Below, piece after piece: positions 1-5,634 of a DNA stretch of 5,634 nucleotides. Numbering within the stretch: the first letter of the stretch is position 1; each line of letters begins with the position of its first letter. The notes under the pieces were generated by a model. It made no database searches. It had not been told where the DNA came from and saw only the letters and a list, made by a program, of their open reading frames with translations. The translations under genes and the position numbers were made by a program. The DNA is taken from positions 1 to 5,634 of the forward strand of contig CAINTU010000024.1 of the NCBI GenBank assembly GCA_903853515.1, in the 5' to 3' direction. This DNA is from an uncultured Micrococcales bacterium (GTDB lineage: Bacteria; Actinomycetota; Actinomycetes; Actinomycetales; Microbacteriaceae).

Positions 1-8
1 ATCTTTGA

Positions 9-14
9 TACCGT
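9..14 (+). promoter_or_regulatory. Candidate -10 box for leaderless GH3 transcript
   Basis: TACCGT matches the actinobacterial TANNNT -10 pattern. It ends 6 nt before ATG 21, so transcription could start at or next to the ATG. The 20 bases before the ATG hold no AGGAGG-like Shine-Dalgarno. Any -35 box would lie at or beyond the left edge, so this rests on one hexamer and its spacing. Confidence 0.35.
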
Positions 15-20
15 TTGGTT

Positions 21-1154
21 ATGCGCCACATTCGCAGAACACCGGTCATGGCGGCGGCCATCTTTTTTGCCTGCTCGACTTTGGCCAGCGCAATTTTGGC
101 GAGCTCAACTTCGGCAGTGGCAACCCCGGCGATTGCGCTGACCCCAGCGAGTTACAGCAACACCGACCCAATCACTTGGACCAACCACGACCTGGCAGCG
201 CAAACGGTATTTATGTGCACTTCGATCGCGAACCTCGGCAGTCACAACAATGCACTCGGCAACGGCATCGGCGGCATTGCGTTGTTGGGCGGCAAAGTGC
301 CGGCGCACTTTAGCCAAGCCTTGACCGCCCTATCGACGAAAGGTGCTCACGGCATTCGGGTGCTAGTTGCAAGCGATGAAGAAGGCGGTCTCGTGCAGCG
401 ACTCAAAGCTGCAATTTATGCATTGCCGTCGCAAGCGGTGCGGGGCTCTTGGTCGACTAACCGCTTGCGCGATAGTGCCAAGAACTATGCGCTGAGAATG
501 AAAGCGCTCGGCGTCAGCATGTCGTTTGGGCCTGTCGCCGATTTGGGCATCCCAGGCAAGTTCATCGCCAACCAAGGTCGCGCCTTCTCGGCTGACCCGG
601 CAACAGTTGCCAAAGACACAATTGCGTGGGCAACGGGACTTCGCCTTGGTGGCGTGCTGCCGGTAATCAAGCATTGGCCTGGCCACGGCAGCGCCGATGA
701 TTCACACACTGCACCCACTTCGACCCTGCCCCTCGCGCAAATGCAGGCCGCCGACATGTTGGCTTTCAATGCCGCATTCGCCAAAGGGTTCAAGCTGGTC
801 ATGGTTGGCCACTTGATTGTGCCTGATTTAACCGTGGGCAACTTGCCCGCAAGCGAATCACCCGAAGCTCTTGCTCTGCTGAGATCACAAATCGGCGACC
901 AAGGATTAATAATCACCGATGCTCTCAACATGGGTGCTGCCACCTCAAACTTTGGTGGCGACATCGACCAAGCGGCGATTGCGGCTCTTAGCGCTGGTGC
1001 CGATGTGGCACTTGCCTGTGACGCACCAGCCGACATCGTTGCCAAGATTTCGAGTGCGATAGCAAGCGGGCAGATTAGCCGTGATGCGATGGTTGCTAAA
1101 GTTCGCCGAATTCTTGCCATCAAGCAGCAACTGGGGCTCATAAATCACAAATAG
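21..1154 (+). CDS. Secreted GH3 beta-N-acetylhexosaminidase (NagZ-type)
   Basis: Single-domain glycoside hydrolase family 3 enzyme of 377 aa, expected to remove terminal beta-N-acetylglucosamine from peptidoglycan fragments or chitin-type oligosaccharides. Visible motifs in order: SDEEGGLVQR at 118-127 (substrate-binding strand), RAFSADP at 187-193, KHWPGHG at 218-224, DSH at 227-229 (the Asp/His dyad acting as acid/base in NagZ-type GH3 enzymes), and IITDALNM at 297-304, with D300 as the expected nucleophile. No C-terminal GH3 domain is present, as is normal for NagZ. The N-terminus has a basic n-region (RHIRR), a hydrophobic core at about 9-27 and small residues suited to cleavage near 24-35, so export is likely. 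C17 sits in FFAC, a poor lipobox. An in-frame TGA at 6-8 bounds the reading frame. ATG 21 is preferred over TTG 15 because the basic n-region starts there and a TANNNT box lies 6 nt upstream; ATG 48 would lose the n-region. The family call is firm; the natural substrate is inferred. Confidence 0.92.
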   Translation: MRHIRRTPVMAAAIFFACSTLASAILASSTSAVATPAIALTPASYSNTDPITWTNHDLAAQTVFMCTSIANLGSHNNALGNGIGGIALLGGKVPAHFSQALTALSTKGAHGIRVLVASDEEGGLVQRLKAAIYALPSQAVRGSWSTNRLRDSAKNYALRMKALGVSMSFGPVADLGIPGKFIANQGRAFSADPATVAKDTIAWATGLRLGGVLPVIKHWPGHGSADDSHTAPTSTLPLAQMQAADMLAFNAAFAKGFKLVMVGHLIVPDLTVGNLPASESPEALALLRSQIGDQGLIITDALNMGAATSNFGGDIDQAAIAALSAGADVALACDAPADIVAKISSAIASGQISRDAMVAKVRRILAIKQQLGLINHK

Positions 1155-1205
1155 CAACTAGGTTGCGCCACTTAGTTTGCCACTACCTTTGACACTGGCT
1201 TCGGC

Positions 1206-1211
1206 TAGGCT
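1206..1211 (+). promoter_or_regulatory. Candidate -10 box for the MFS gene
   Basis: TAGGCT fits TANNNT and ends exactly 6 nt before ATG 1218, the same geometry as the box before the GH3 gene, so a leaderless transcript is plausible. A perfect TTGACA lies at 1189-1194, but only 11 bp separate it from TAGGCT, too short for an ordinary -35/-10 pair. With a 17-bp spacer the -10 would be TGTGCA, which is poor. The AGG inside TAGGCT could alternatively act as a weak ribosome binding site, 8 nt before the ATG. Confidence 0.4.
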
Positions 1212-1217
1212 TGTGCA

Positions 1218-2666
1218 ATGTCTAAAAATGAATCGCCTGCCTCAACCGCAACTGCCAAGAACCTGCCAGCCAACTATCAATATCGTTGGCTGATTCTTGC
1301 GGTGATGTTGACCGCCGAAATCATGGACCTTCTCGACTCAACAATCGTCAACGTTGGCGGGCCAACTTTGAAGCAAGCGTTGAACGCCAACGCAACTTCT
1401 TTGCAGTGGATCATCGGTGGCTACACCCTTAGCCTCGGCTCTGGCCTTGTGCTTGGTGGTCGCCTCGGCGATCGTTACGGCCGTCGCAACATGTTTTTGT
1501 TTGGGCTAATCGGCTTCACAGTTGCCTCGCTTGCCTGCGCGATGGCGCCAACCACCGAAGTGTTGATTGCATTTCGCTTGATGCAGGGTTTCTTGGGCGC
1601 GATGCTTTTGCCTCAGGGCTTTGGCATGCTTCGTGAAGTTTTCTTGCCCCAAGACTTGGCTAAAGCGTTTGGTGTGTTCGGCCCAGTCTTTGGTGTGGCT
1701 GGCGTGCTCGGCCCAATCATCGGTGGCTTCATTATTCAGGGCAACATCGCCGACTTGGGTTGGCGTTCAGTGTTCTTGGTGAACTTGCCGTTCGGCGTCG
1801 CAGCCACGCTAATCGCTTGGCGCGTTGTGCCACGCAGCGCCGGCGACCGCAAAATCAAGATTGACCTGCTTGGCGCTCTTTTGATCATCGTTTCATCAGC
1901 CGCACTGATCTATCCACTTATTAAGGGCCAGGATGCCGGTTGGCCGGCCTGGTGCTGGTTCATGATTGCGGGTTCTTTCATTGGCTTCGGTCTGTTTGCT
2001 CTGCAAGAACGCCGCACTCACGCAGCTGGCAAAACTTCGCTTATCAACCCGAGCATCTTGCGCAAGCCGGCGTTCACTTTTGGCGTCGCCAGCCTCGGCA
2101 TCTTTTTTGCATCGCTCACAGGCTTTGCGCTAACCATCACGTTGTTCTTGCAACTAGGTCACGCGTTCTCGGCTGGTGACGCAGGTTTAGCAAACATTCC
2201 GATTGCCATCGGCAGCTTCATCGGCGCTGGGCTATCGGGTGCAGTGCTCGCCGAGAAACTCGGGCGCAAAGTTTTGCAAATTGGCGCGGCAGTGCAGATT
2301 CTTGGCGCAGCATGGCTTTGGTTTGCACTCGGCGCAAACGGTGCTTTCTCGATCTGGAACATTGTGCCAGGAATGGTAATCGTTGGCCTCGGCGGCGGGC
2401 TAATCATCGCCGCCCTGTTTGACCTAGTGCTCTCGGCAGCTAGCCAAGACGAACTCGGTTCGGCAAGCGGTTTGCAGGGTGCCGTGCAATCTGTGTTCTC
2501 GTCACTCGGTGTTGCAATATTTGGCACGGTGTTTTTTGCTCAGGTTAATGTTGGCAACATCACTCAAGGCATGCAGAACGCTTTGCTGGTGCAGGCCGGG
2601 TTGATGGCTGCGTTCTTGCTGCTCTCGCCTGCGTTGCCGCACAAGGTAAGCCAAGCCGAATACTAA
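1218..2666 (+). CDS. MFS multidrug exporter, DHA2 (EmrB/QacA-like)
   Basis: Inner-membrane transporter of 482 aa, probably a drug or metabolite/proton antiporter with 14 transmembrane helices. Visible signatures: motif D1 DLLDSTIVNVGGPTL (37-51) with D40, usually the proton-relay acid of DHA2 exporters; motif A GGRLGDRYGRR (80-90) in the loop between helices 2 and 3; motif B with R120 in FRLMQGFLGA; antiporter motif C, Gly/Pro-rich, at 155-170; and GWRSVFLVNLPFG at 181-193, a hallmark of this family. I count 14 hydrophobic segments, from about 23-46 to 452-471. The usual 'NVALP' of motif D1 reads NVGGP here. A short charged tail (KVSQAEY) ends the protein. No membrane-fusion (EmrA-like) or TetR-type regulator gene lies next to it. 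It converges on the pirin gene downstream. Export direction is well supported by motif C; the substrate cannot be read from the sequence. Confidence 0.93.
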   Translation: MSKNESPASTATAKNLPANYQYRWLILAVMLTAEIMDLLDSTIVNVGGPTLKQALNANATSLQWIIGGYTLSLGSGLVLGGRLGDRYGRRNMFLFGLIGFTVASLACAMAPTTEVLIAFRLMQGFLGAMLLPQGFGMLREVFLPQDLAKAFGVFGPVFGVAGVLGPIIGGFIIQGNIADLGWRSVFLVNLPFGVAATLIAWRVVPRSAGDRKIKIDLLGALLIIVSSAALIYPLIKGQDAGWPAWCWFMIAGSFIGFGLFALQERRTHAAGKTSLINPSILRKPAFTFGVASLGIFFASLTGFALTITLFLQLGHAFSAGDAGLANIPIAIGSFIGAGLSGAVLAEKLGRKVLQIGAAVQILGAAWLWFALGANGAFSIWNIVPGMVIVGLGGGLIIAALFDLVLSAASQDELGSASGLQGAVQSVFSSLGVAIFGTVFFAQVNVGNITQGMQNALLVQAGLMAAFLLLSPALPHKVSQAEY

Positions 2667-2670
2667 ACGA

Positions 2671-2702
2671 GGGCTCGCTGGCGTGAGAAACCTAGCGCGC
2701 CC
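2671..2702. terminator. Imperfect hairpin between convergent genes
   Basis: GGGCTCGCT (2671-2679) pairs with AGCGCGCCC (2694-2702) over 9 positions with one T/C mismatch, around a 14-nt loop. It fills the 25-bp gap between the MFS and pirin stops and covers the pirin stop (2692-2694). Reading the minus strand, the stem is followed by TCGTTTAGT, a weak T-rich tail; reading plus, there is no T tract. A bidirectional terminator is a reasonable inference, not certain. Confidence 0.45.
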
Positions 2703-3576
2703 GCAGCGTAACGTTCGGCAGTTCAGGCGCCCTAATCCACTCGCCTATGTCATCAACGATGGTGCCAAAATCTTCGTGCGATAGGTTCCAATGTTCGCGC
2801 ATCGACACAATCTCTTCTTGGCTGCGCGCAATGAAGTTCCACCACATGATGATTTTTTCTTCAAAAGGTGCACCGCCCAGAAGCAGGCCAACAAAATCTT
2901 CGGTCGCCGTGATTTCTAGATCGCTTGAACCAATATCAAAATATGCGAGCTCATTCAGACCGACTGGCTGCCCGTTAGCCACAACTGAACCCTGAGCTAC
3001 AAGTAATCCATGTTGCCATTCTGGGTTTAGCGGTAGTTGTGTTTGGCCATCAACTGGCATGCGCAACTCGGCCCCAACAAGCGGCGAGAACACCTGCGCC
3101 GGCGAAACCACTGCCGCAAACTCACCGATGAACACGGTAACCGAGGCGTCGCCAAACTCTTTTTTTGGCAGATCGGCATGATGCTCAAAACTCGGTGCGA
3201 TGCCTCGCACGTTATCTGGCAACGCCAGCCAAAGCTGAGCTGCATGCAGTTCGGCGCCAACCTGCAGCGACTTTTCGCTGTGGGCAATGCCTCGGCCAGC
3301 GGTCATAAGGTTTAGTTCACCGGCGCGCAAAACCTGCGACGACCCGATTGTGTCGTGGTGATGCACCTGGCCAGCGAAGGGCCAAGTTACGGTTTGCAAT
3401 CCGGTGTGCGGGTGACTGGCCACAACCATGCCGTCAACCTGGTTGGTTGGCCCGAAGTGGTCTAGAAATACCCAAGCCCCGATTCGGCCAAGTTTGGCAT
3501 GTGGCAAAGAACGTCGAATGTCGATCTCGGTGCGCGTCGAAATTTTGACGATGCGAGGTTCAACAATCAGGGTCAT
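2692..3576 (-). CDS. Pirin-family cupin protein (second pirin)
   Basis: Cytoplasmic bicupin of 294 aa. Pirins bind one Fe in the N-terminal cupin; characterised members act as quercetin 2,3-dioxygenases or as regulators through protein contacts. The N-terminal pirin domain is clear: FLDHFGP (37-43), then HPHTGLQTVTW (55-65) and TAGRGIAHSE (92-101). H55, H57, H99 and E101 match the four metal ligands of human pirin. The C-terminal pirin domain ends with LLLGGAPFEEKIIMWWNF (231-248), typical of the family. Length is normal. The start is ATG 3576; no convincing Shine-Dalgarno precedes it, but the protein then begins as pirins do. It lies 25 bp downstream of the other pirin on the same strand, so the two are probably co-transcribed. 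The usual RGIxHSE motif and WWNF end differ from its neighbour, so this is not a recent duplicate. Family is certain; enzyme activity is unproven. Confidence 0.94.
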   Translation of the reverse strand: MTLIVEPRIVKISTRTEIDIRRSLPHAKLGRIGAWVFLDHFGPTNQVDGMVVASHPHTGLQTVTWPFAGQVHHHDTIGSSQVLRAGELNLMTAGRGIAHSEKSLQVGAELHAAQLWLALPDNVRGIAPSFEHHADLPKKEFGDASVTVFIGEFAAVVSPAQVFSPLVGAELRMPVDGQTQLPLNPEWQHGLLVAQGSVVANGQPVGLNELAYFDIGSSDLEITATEDFVGLLLGGAPFEEKIIMWWNFIARSQEEIVSMREHWNLSHEDFGTIVDDIGEWIRAPELPNVTLRAR

Positions 3577-3601
3577 CTGCGTTGCAAAATCGATTAGCTA
3601 G

Positions 3602-4579
3602 TTAGCCGTGAAAAGGCTGAATTGCGTCGTCAGGAATTTGACCAAAGCGACCGTATTGATAATCGGTCATCGCGTCGATGATCTGCTGTTTGGTGTTCAT
3701 CACGAACGGACCATACGCAACAACAGGCTCACGGATTGGTTGACCGCCGAGCAGAAACACCTCGAAGTTACCATAGCGTTCTTCTTGCTTTGAATCAGCC
3801 GTCAAGACGATTCGATCGCCATAGCCGAACACTGCAAGACCACCGGTCTTGATAGGTGCCGATTGTGAGAATGAGCTCTCTTCGCCAACCGATCCCACGC
3901 CAGCCAAAACATAAGCCAGTGCGTTAAACATCGGGTTCCACGGAATCGAAACCGAAGCGCCAGGTGAAACCGAAACATGCAAAATCGTGATTGGTGTGAA
4001 CGATTCGCCGGGGCCGATGTGGCCTTCGATTTCACCGGCAAGCACGCGCACGATTGCACCGCCATCGGTGCTTGAAAGCAACACAACATCGCCGCCTTCG
4101 AGCGCCTGATATTTAGGTGTCGACATTTTTGCGTGCGAAGGCAGGTTGATCCATAGTTGCACGCCGTGAAAAACTCCGCCAGACATAACAAGCTGCTCAG
4201 GTGGTGTCTCGATGTGCAGCACACCGGCACCTGCCGTCATATATTGTGTTGCACCGTCTTGAATGATGCCGCCACCGCCGTGCGAATCTTGGTGCAAAAA
4301 TGTGCCGTCGATCATATAAGTGAAAGTTTCAAAACCGCGGTGTGGATGCCACGGGGTGCCCTTAGGTTCGAGCGGGGCGTATTCGACTTCGCCCATTTGG
4401 TCCATGTGAATGAACGGGTCGAGCTCTTGCACCGGCACACCGGCGAAAGCGCGAGTCACAGGGAATCCTTCGCCCTCATAAGCTTGCGGGCCATATGTGA
4501 CACTCTTGACGCTTCGAGCCGGGCCGACTGGGTCGCTCAAACGGTCTAAAACTAGCGGATCAGCTGTTACTGCTGGCAT
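3602..4579 (-). CDS. Pirin-family cupin protein (first pirin)
   Basis: Predicted cytoplasmic iron-binding bicupin of 325 aa, of the pirin family (quercetinase-like or regulatory). The N-terminal domain has PFIHMDQMG (55-63), WHPHRGFETFTY (77-88) and MTAGAGVLHIETP (114-126); the expected Fe ligands H78, H80, H122 and E124 are all present. The canonical AGRGxxHSE reads AGAGVLHIE, so the Arg and Ser beside the ligands are replaced. The C-terminal domain contains FLLGGQPIREPVVAYGPFVM, the typical pirin end. ATG 4579 is chosen because AGAAGG lies 7 nt upstream; the TTG at 4603 would add eight residues and bypass this ribosome binding site. A second pirin follows after 25 bp. The gene upstream on the same strand ends 104 bp away, so it may have its own promoter. 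Family is certain; substrate or partner is unknown. Confidence 0.94.
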   Translation of the reverse strand: MPAVTADPLVLDRLSDPVGPARSVKSVTYGPQAYEGEGFPVTRAFAGVPVQELDPFIHMDQMGEVEYAPLEPKGTPWHPHRGFETFTYMIDGTFLHQDSHGGGGIIQDGATQYMTAGAGVLHIETPPEQLVMSGGVFHGVQLWINLPSHAKMSTPKYQALEGGDVVLLSSTDGGAIVRVLAGEIEGHIGPGESFTPITILHVSVSPGASVSIPWNPMFNALAYVLAGVGSVGEESSFSQSAPIKTGGLAVFGYGDRIVLTADSKQEERYGNFEVFLLGGQPIREPVVAYGPFVMNTKQQIIDAMTDYQYGRFGQIPDDAIQPFHG

Positions 4580-4586
4580 TTCGCGG

Positions 4587-4592
4587 CCTTCT
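4587..4592 (-). promoter_or_regulatory. Ribosome binding site deciding the first pirin start
   Basis: On the minus strand AGAAGG is followed by a 7-nt spacer and ATG 4579. It lies inside the longer reading frame that would begin at TTG 4603, which is why the shorter start is preferred. Confidence 0.7.
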
Positions 4593-4601
4593 GTCTGATT
4601 C

Positions 4602-4660
4602 AATACGCGAATAAAAACACGCGCCTATCTAATAGTAAAGCCGAGTTTGCATAGCTTTAT
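4602..4660 (-). promoter_or_regulatory. AT-richer gap, possible promoter of the pirin pair
   Basis: The 104-bp space between the small membrane protein gene and the first pirin is richer in A+T than its surroundings. On the minus strand it holds -10-like hexamers TACTAT (4637-4632) and TAGATA (4631-4626). No good -35 sits 16-18 bp upstream of either. A TAAAGC/GCTTTA inverted repeat with a 12-nt loop (4636-4659) overlaps the first hexamer and could be an operator or a weak hairpin. A promoter here would separate the pirins from the DUF1295 pair, but the evidence is thin. Confidence 0.3.
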
Positions 4661-4666
4661 TCCGGT

Positions 4667-4686
4667 GCCGCAACTAGCCGCAACTA
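4667..4686. repeat. 10-bp tandem direct repeat
   Basis: GCCGCAACTA occurs twice in direct succession (4667-4676 and 4677-4686), followed by a further G. The second copy contains the stop codon of the small membrane protein gene (CTA at 4684-4686 on the plus strand). Deleting or adding one unit would leave that stop unchanged, so the repeat is neutral for the protein. Confidence 0.85.
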
Positions 4687-5055
4687 GAGGTGCGGAGCAA
4701 GTGTTTGAATCAAAAAGTTGAGGTTTGCCCACCCGAGCAAGAAACTGCCAAGCCAAAAATAGACGCTAGCTTCGGTCTGAAATGGTTTTGCAAAATTCAT
4801 AATGTGGCGATAGAAACGCATCGCCAACCAAACAAACACCGCGATGAAACCGAGCATCACGACGCCACCAAAAATGTTGCAGCGATAATCGTTGCTCAAA
4901 TCGGTTGTGCCGATGACTTTGCTAAACGCATAAATCAGTCCGCTAATAATTGCGAGCTCAACAACAAAAATAAGCACAAGGATTGGCAGCCCGCAGATAG
5001 CCCAAACGCGATATTTGAGTTTGGTGATCTTGTCTGCCGTGATCTGCTCGGCCAT
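4684..5055 (-). CDS. Small three-helix membrane protein, unknown function
   Basis: A 123-aa protein I do not recognise as a named family. It has a short polar N-terminus with several charged residues (to about 16), a long hydrophobic stretch at 17-45 containing acidic E33, a polar loop with one Cys (46-60), a second helix at about 61-82, a basic/aromatic loop (RFYRHIMNFAKPF, 80-92) and a third helix at about 98-119. There is no signal peptide cleavage pattern or known catalytic motif. The start is ATG 5055, whose first base is the last base of the upstream TAA stop (TAATG). GAAAGG lies 7 nt upstream, inside the end of the DUF1295 gene. A TTG at 5073 in frame would bypass this site. The overlap implies translational coupling, so the protein is probably made alongside the DUF1295 enzyme; a partner or accessory role is inference only. 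The coding call rests on the ribosome binding site, the coupling and the clean membrane-protein pattern. Confidence 0.82.
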   Translation of the reverse strand: MAEQITADKITKLKYRVWAICGLPILVLIFVVELAIISGLIYAFSKVIGTTDLSNDYRCNIFGGVVMLGFIAVFVWLAMRFYRHIMNFAKPFQTEASVYFWLGSFLLGWANLNFLIQTLAPHL

Positions 5056-5634
5056 TATTGGGCCTTTCGCCAAGAAGGAACCATCATGCTGACTCTACGC
5101 TGGTAATCGCGATACTCAGGGTATTTCTCTGCCGAAATCTGTTCGGTGAATCTCGCCGAGCCAATAAATAGCGCTGTCAATATAATTGCGCCGATGCTGG
5201 CGACCTGCAAAATGTTGCCGGTGATGGCGGCTGCCCAAAACAAGAGCACCCACCATTGCGCTTGCTCTGCAAAAAAGTTCGGGTGACGTGCAACCGCGAA
5301 CCAACCGGTTTGCAAGAACCCAGGATGCACGGTTCGGCCTGCCGCCAGCTCGGCCTTTTTGTGTTGGTGAAAATTCCACTGTTGCTGGTCTGCAAAGAAT
5401 TCCATCGCCAAAAAGCCAGCGAACAAGGCAGCGAAACCGAAGTCAACTACCCCAAAGCCTTTGTTGCCGTATGACGACACTGCGTCGGCTGGCAAAGTGA
5501 TCAGCCAAAGCAAAACGTTTTGAAAAATCACGATGAAGAAAATGTTGAAAAGCTGATAGATCGCGGGTGACATTTTTTCGCGCAAGATGGCCCAGCGATA
5601 GTCCTCACCGCCAGGCGCATAACCACCTTTTCGC
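5055..5634 (-). CDS. DUF1295 / steroid 5-alpha-reductase-like membrane protein, 5' partial
   Basis: C-terminal 192 codons of a membrane protein of the DUF1295 family, related in fold to steroid 5-alpha-reductases and isoprenylcysteine methyltransferases; bacterial members mostly lack a known substrate. The open frame runs to the window edge without a stop. The edge-proximal residues read RKGGYAPGGEDYRWAILREK, containing the conserved EDYR motif that lies well inside family members. The true start is therefore outside the window, and the TTG at 5585 is an internal Leu codon. In visible-fragment numbering: hydrophobic helices at about 27-47 and 62-80, a polar segment ADQQQW (81-86), GWFAVARHPNFFAEQ (110-124), which is the family's nucleotide/cofactor-binding signature, helices at about 125-160, and the C-terminal EKYPEYRDYQRR (169-180). 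Judging from family lengths, roughly the first third is missing. Its stop overlaps the start of the small membrane protein gene by one base. The specific reaction is unknown. Confidence 0.9.
   Translation of the reverse strand, partial: RKGGYAPGGEDYRWAILREKMSPAIYQLFNIFFIVIFQNVLLWLITLPADAVSSYGNKGFGVVDFGFAALFAGFLAMEFFADQQQWNFHQHKKAELAAGRTVHPGFLQTGWFAVARHPNFFAEQAQWWVLLFWAAAITGNILQVASIGAIILTALFIGSARFTEQISAEKYPEYRDYQRRVSMMVPSWRKAQ
5063..5068 (-). promoter_or_regulatory. Ribosome binding site of the coupled membrane protein
   Basis: GAAAGG on the minus strand, 7 nt before ATG 5055, lies within the last codons of the DUF1295 gene. Its spacing equals that of the first pirin's site. It supports ATG 5055 and coupling through the TAATG junction. 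Confidence 0.65.

Noticed and set aside
485..1141. Long open frame (218 codons) on the minus strand opposite the GH3 gene
   Set aside because: It lies wholly antisense to a gene with intact GH3 catalytic motifs. Its translation is low-complexity Ala/Ser/Pro-rich with no recognisable domain, as expected from antisense reading of this codon usage.
1154..1166. GCAAC/GTTGC hairpin right at the GH3 stop codon
   Set aside because: Only 5 bp of stem with a 3-nt loop and no T tract after it; too weak to call a terminator.
2159..2527. Minus-strand open frame of 122 codons inside the MFS gene
   Set aside because: Antisense shadow of transmembrane helices 10-13 of the exporter; no domain and no ribosome binding site of note.
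3588..3595. AATCGATT palindrome in the 25-bp gap between the pirins
   Set aside because: An 8-bp palindrome in AT-rich spacer is expected by chance, and there is no neighbouring copy to suggest an operator.
4157..4549. Plus-strand open frame of 130 codons opposite the first pirin
   Set aside because: Antisense to conserved pirin motifs; the translation shows no family resemblance.
2692..4579. Recent tandem duplication of a pirin gene
   Set aside because: Both are pirins, but motifs, lengths (294 and 325 aa) and N-termini differ widely, so a recent duplication is not supported.
1218..4579. A drug-export plus pirin detoxification operon
   Set aside because: The MFS gene is convergent to the pirins with a hairpin between them, so they are not co-transcribed; adjacency alone does not support a joint pathway.
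4690..5106. Plus-strand open frame of 138 codons opposite the small membrane protein
   Set aside because: The minus-strand reading has a ribosome binding site, the TAATG coupling and a clean three-helix pattern; the plus-strand translation is hydrophilic and unremarkable.

Overview
The window is a compact, gene-dense piece of bacterial chromosome with six protein-coding genes. Five are complete; the sixth (DUF1295) loses its N-terminus at the right edge. There are no RNA genes, mobile elements or CRISPR arrays, and no gap over 105 bp. By eye the base composition is slightly above half G+C. The gene content and the signals before the first two genes (a TANNNT box exactly 6 nt before ATG, with no strong Shine-Dalgarno) suggest an actinobacterium. 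A small-genome, moderate-GC planktonic member of the Microbacteriaceae would fit, but that placement is inference and not fixed by any marker gene here.

Left part (+ strand, 21-2666): a secreted single-domain glycoside hydrolase family 3 enzyme of the beta-N-acetylhexosaminidase (NagZ) type with all catalytic motifs intact. After 63 bp comes a 14-helix MFS exporter of the DHA2 (EmrB/QacA) family. Each gene has its own candidate leaderless promoter, so they are probably separate transcription units despite the short gap.

Right part (- strand, read from 5634 down to 2692): a DUF1295 / steroid 5-alpha-reductase-like membrane protein (5' truncated) overlaps by one base (TAATG) a three-helix membrane protein of unknown function. 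After 104 bp of AT-richer DNA follow two pirin-family cupin genes separated by 25 bp. Both pirins keep the His-x-His and His-x-Glu iron ligands but clearly belong to different subfamilies. The MFS gene and the second pirin converge, with 25 bp between their stops and an imperfect hairpin that covers the pirin stop codon.

Working together: the two pirins are likely one transcript, and DUF1295 plus the small membrane protein are a translationally coupled pair. Whether these two pairs share a transcript is open, because the 104-bp gap has room for a promoter. I see no defence, secretion or biosynthetic system. The least described element is the small membrane protein tied to the DUF1295 gene.
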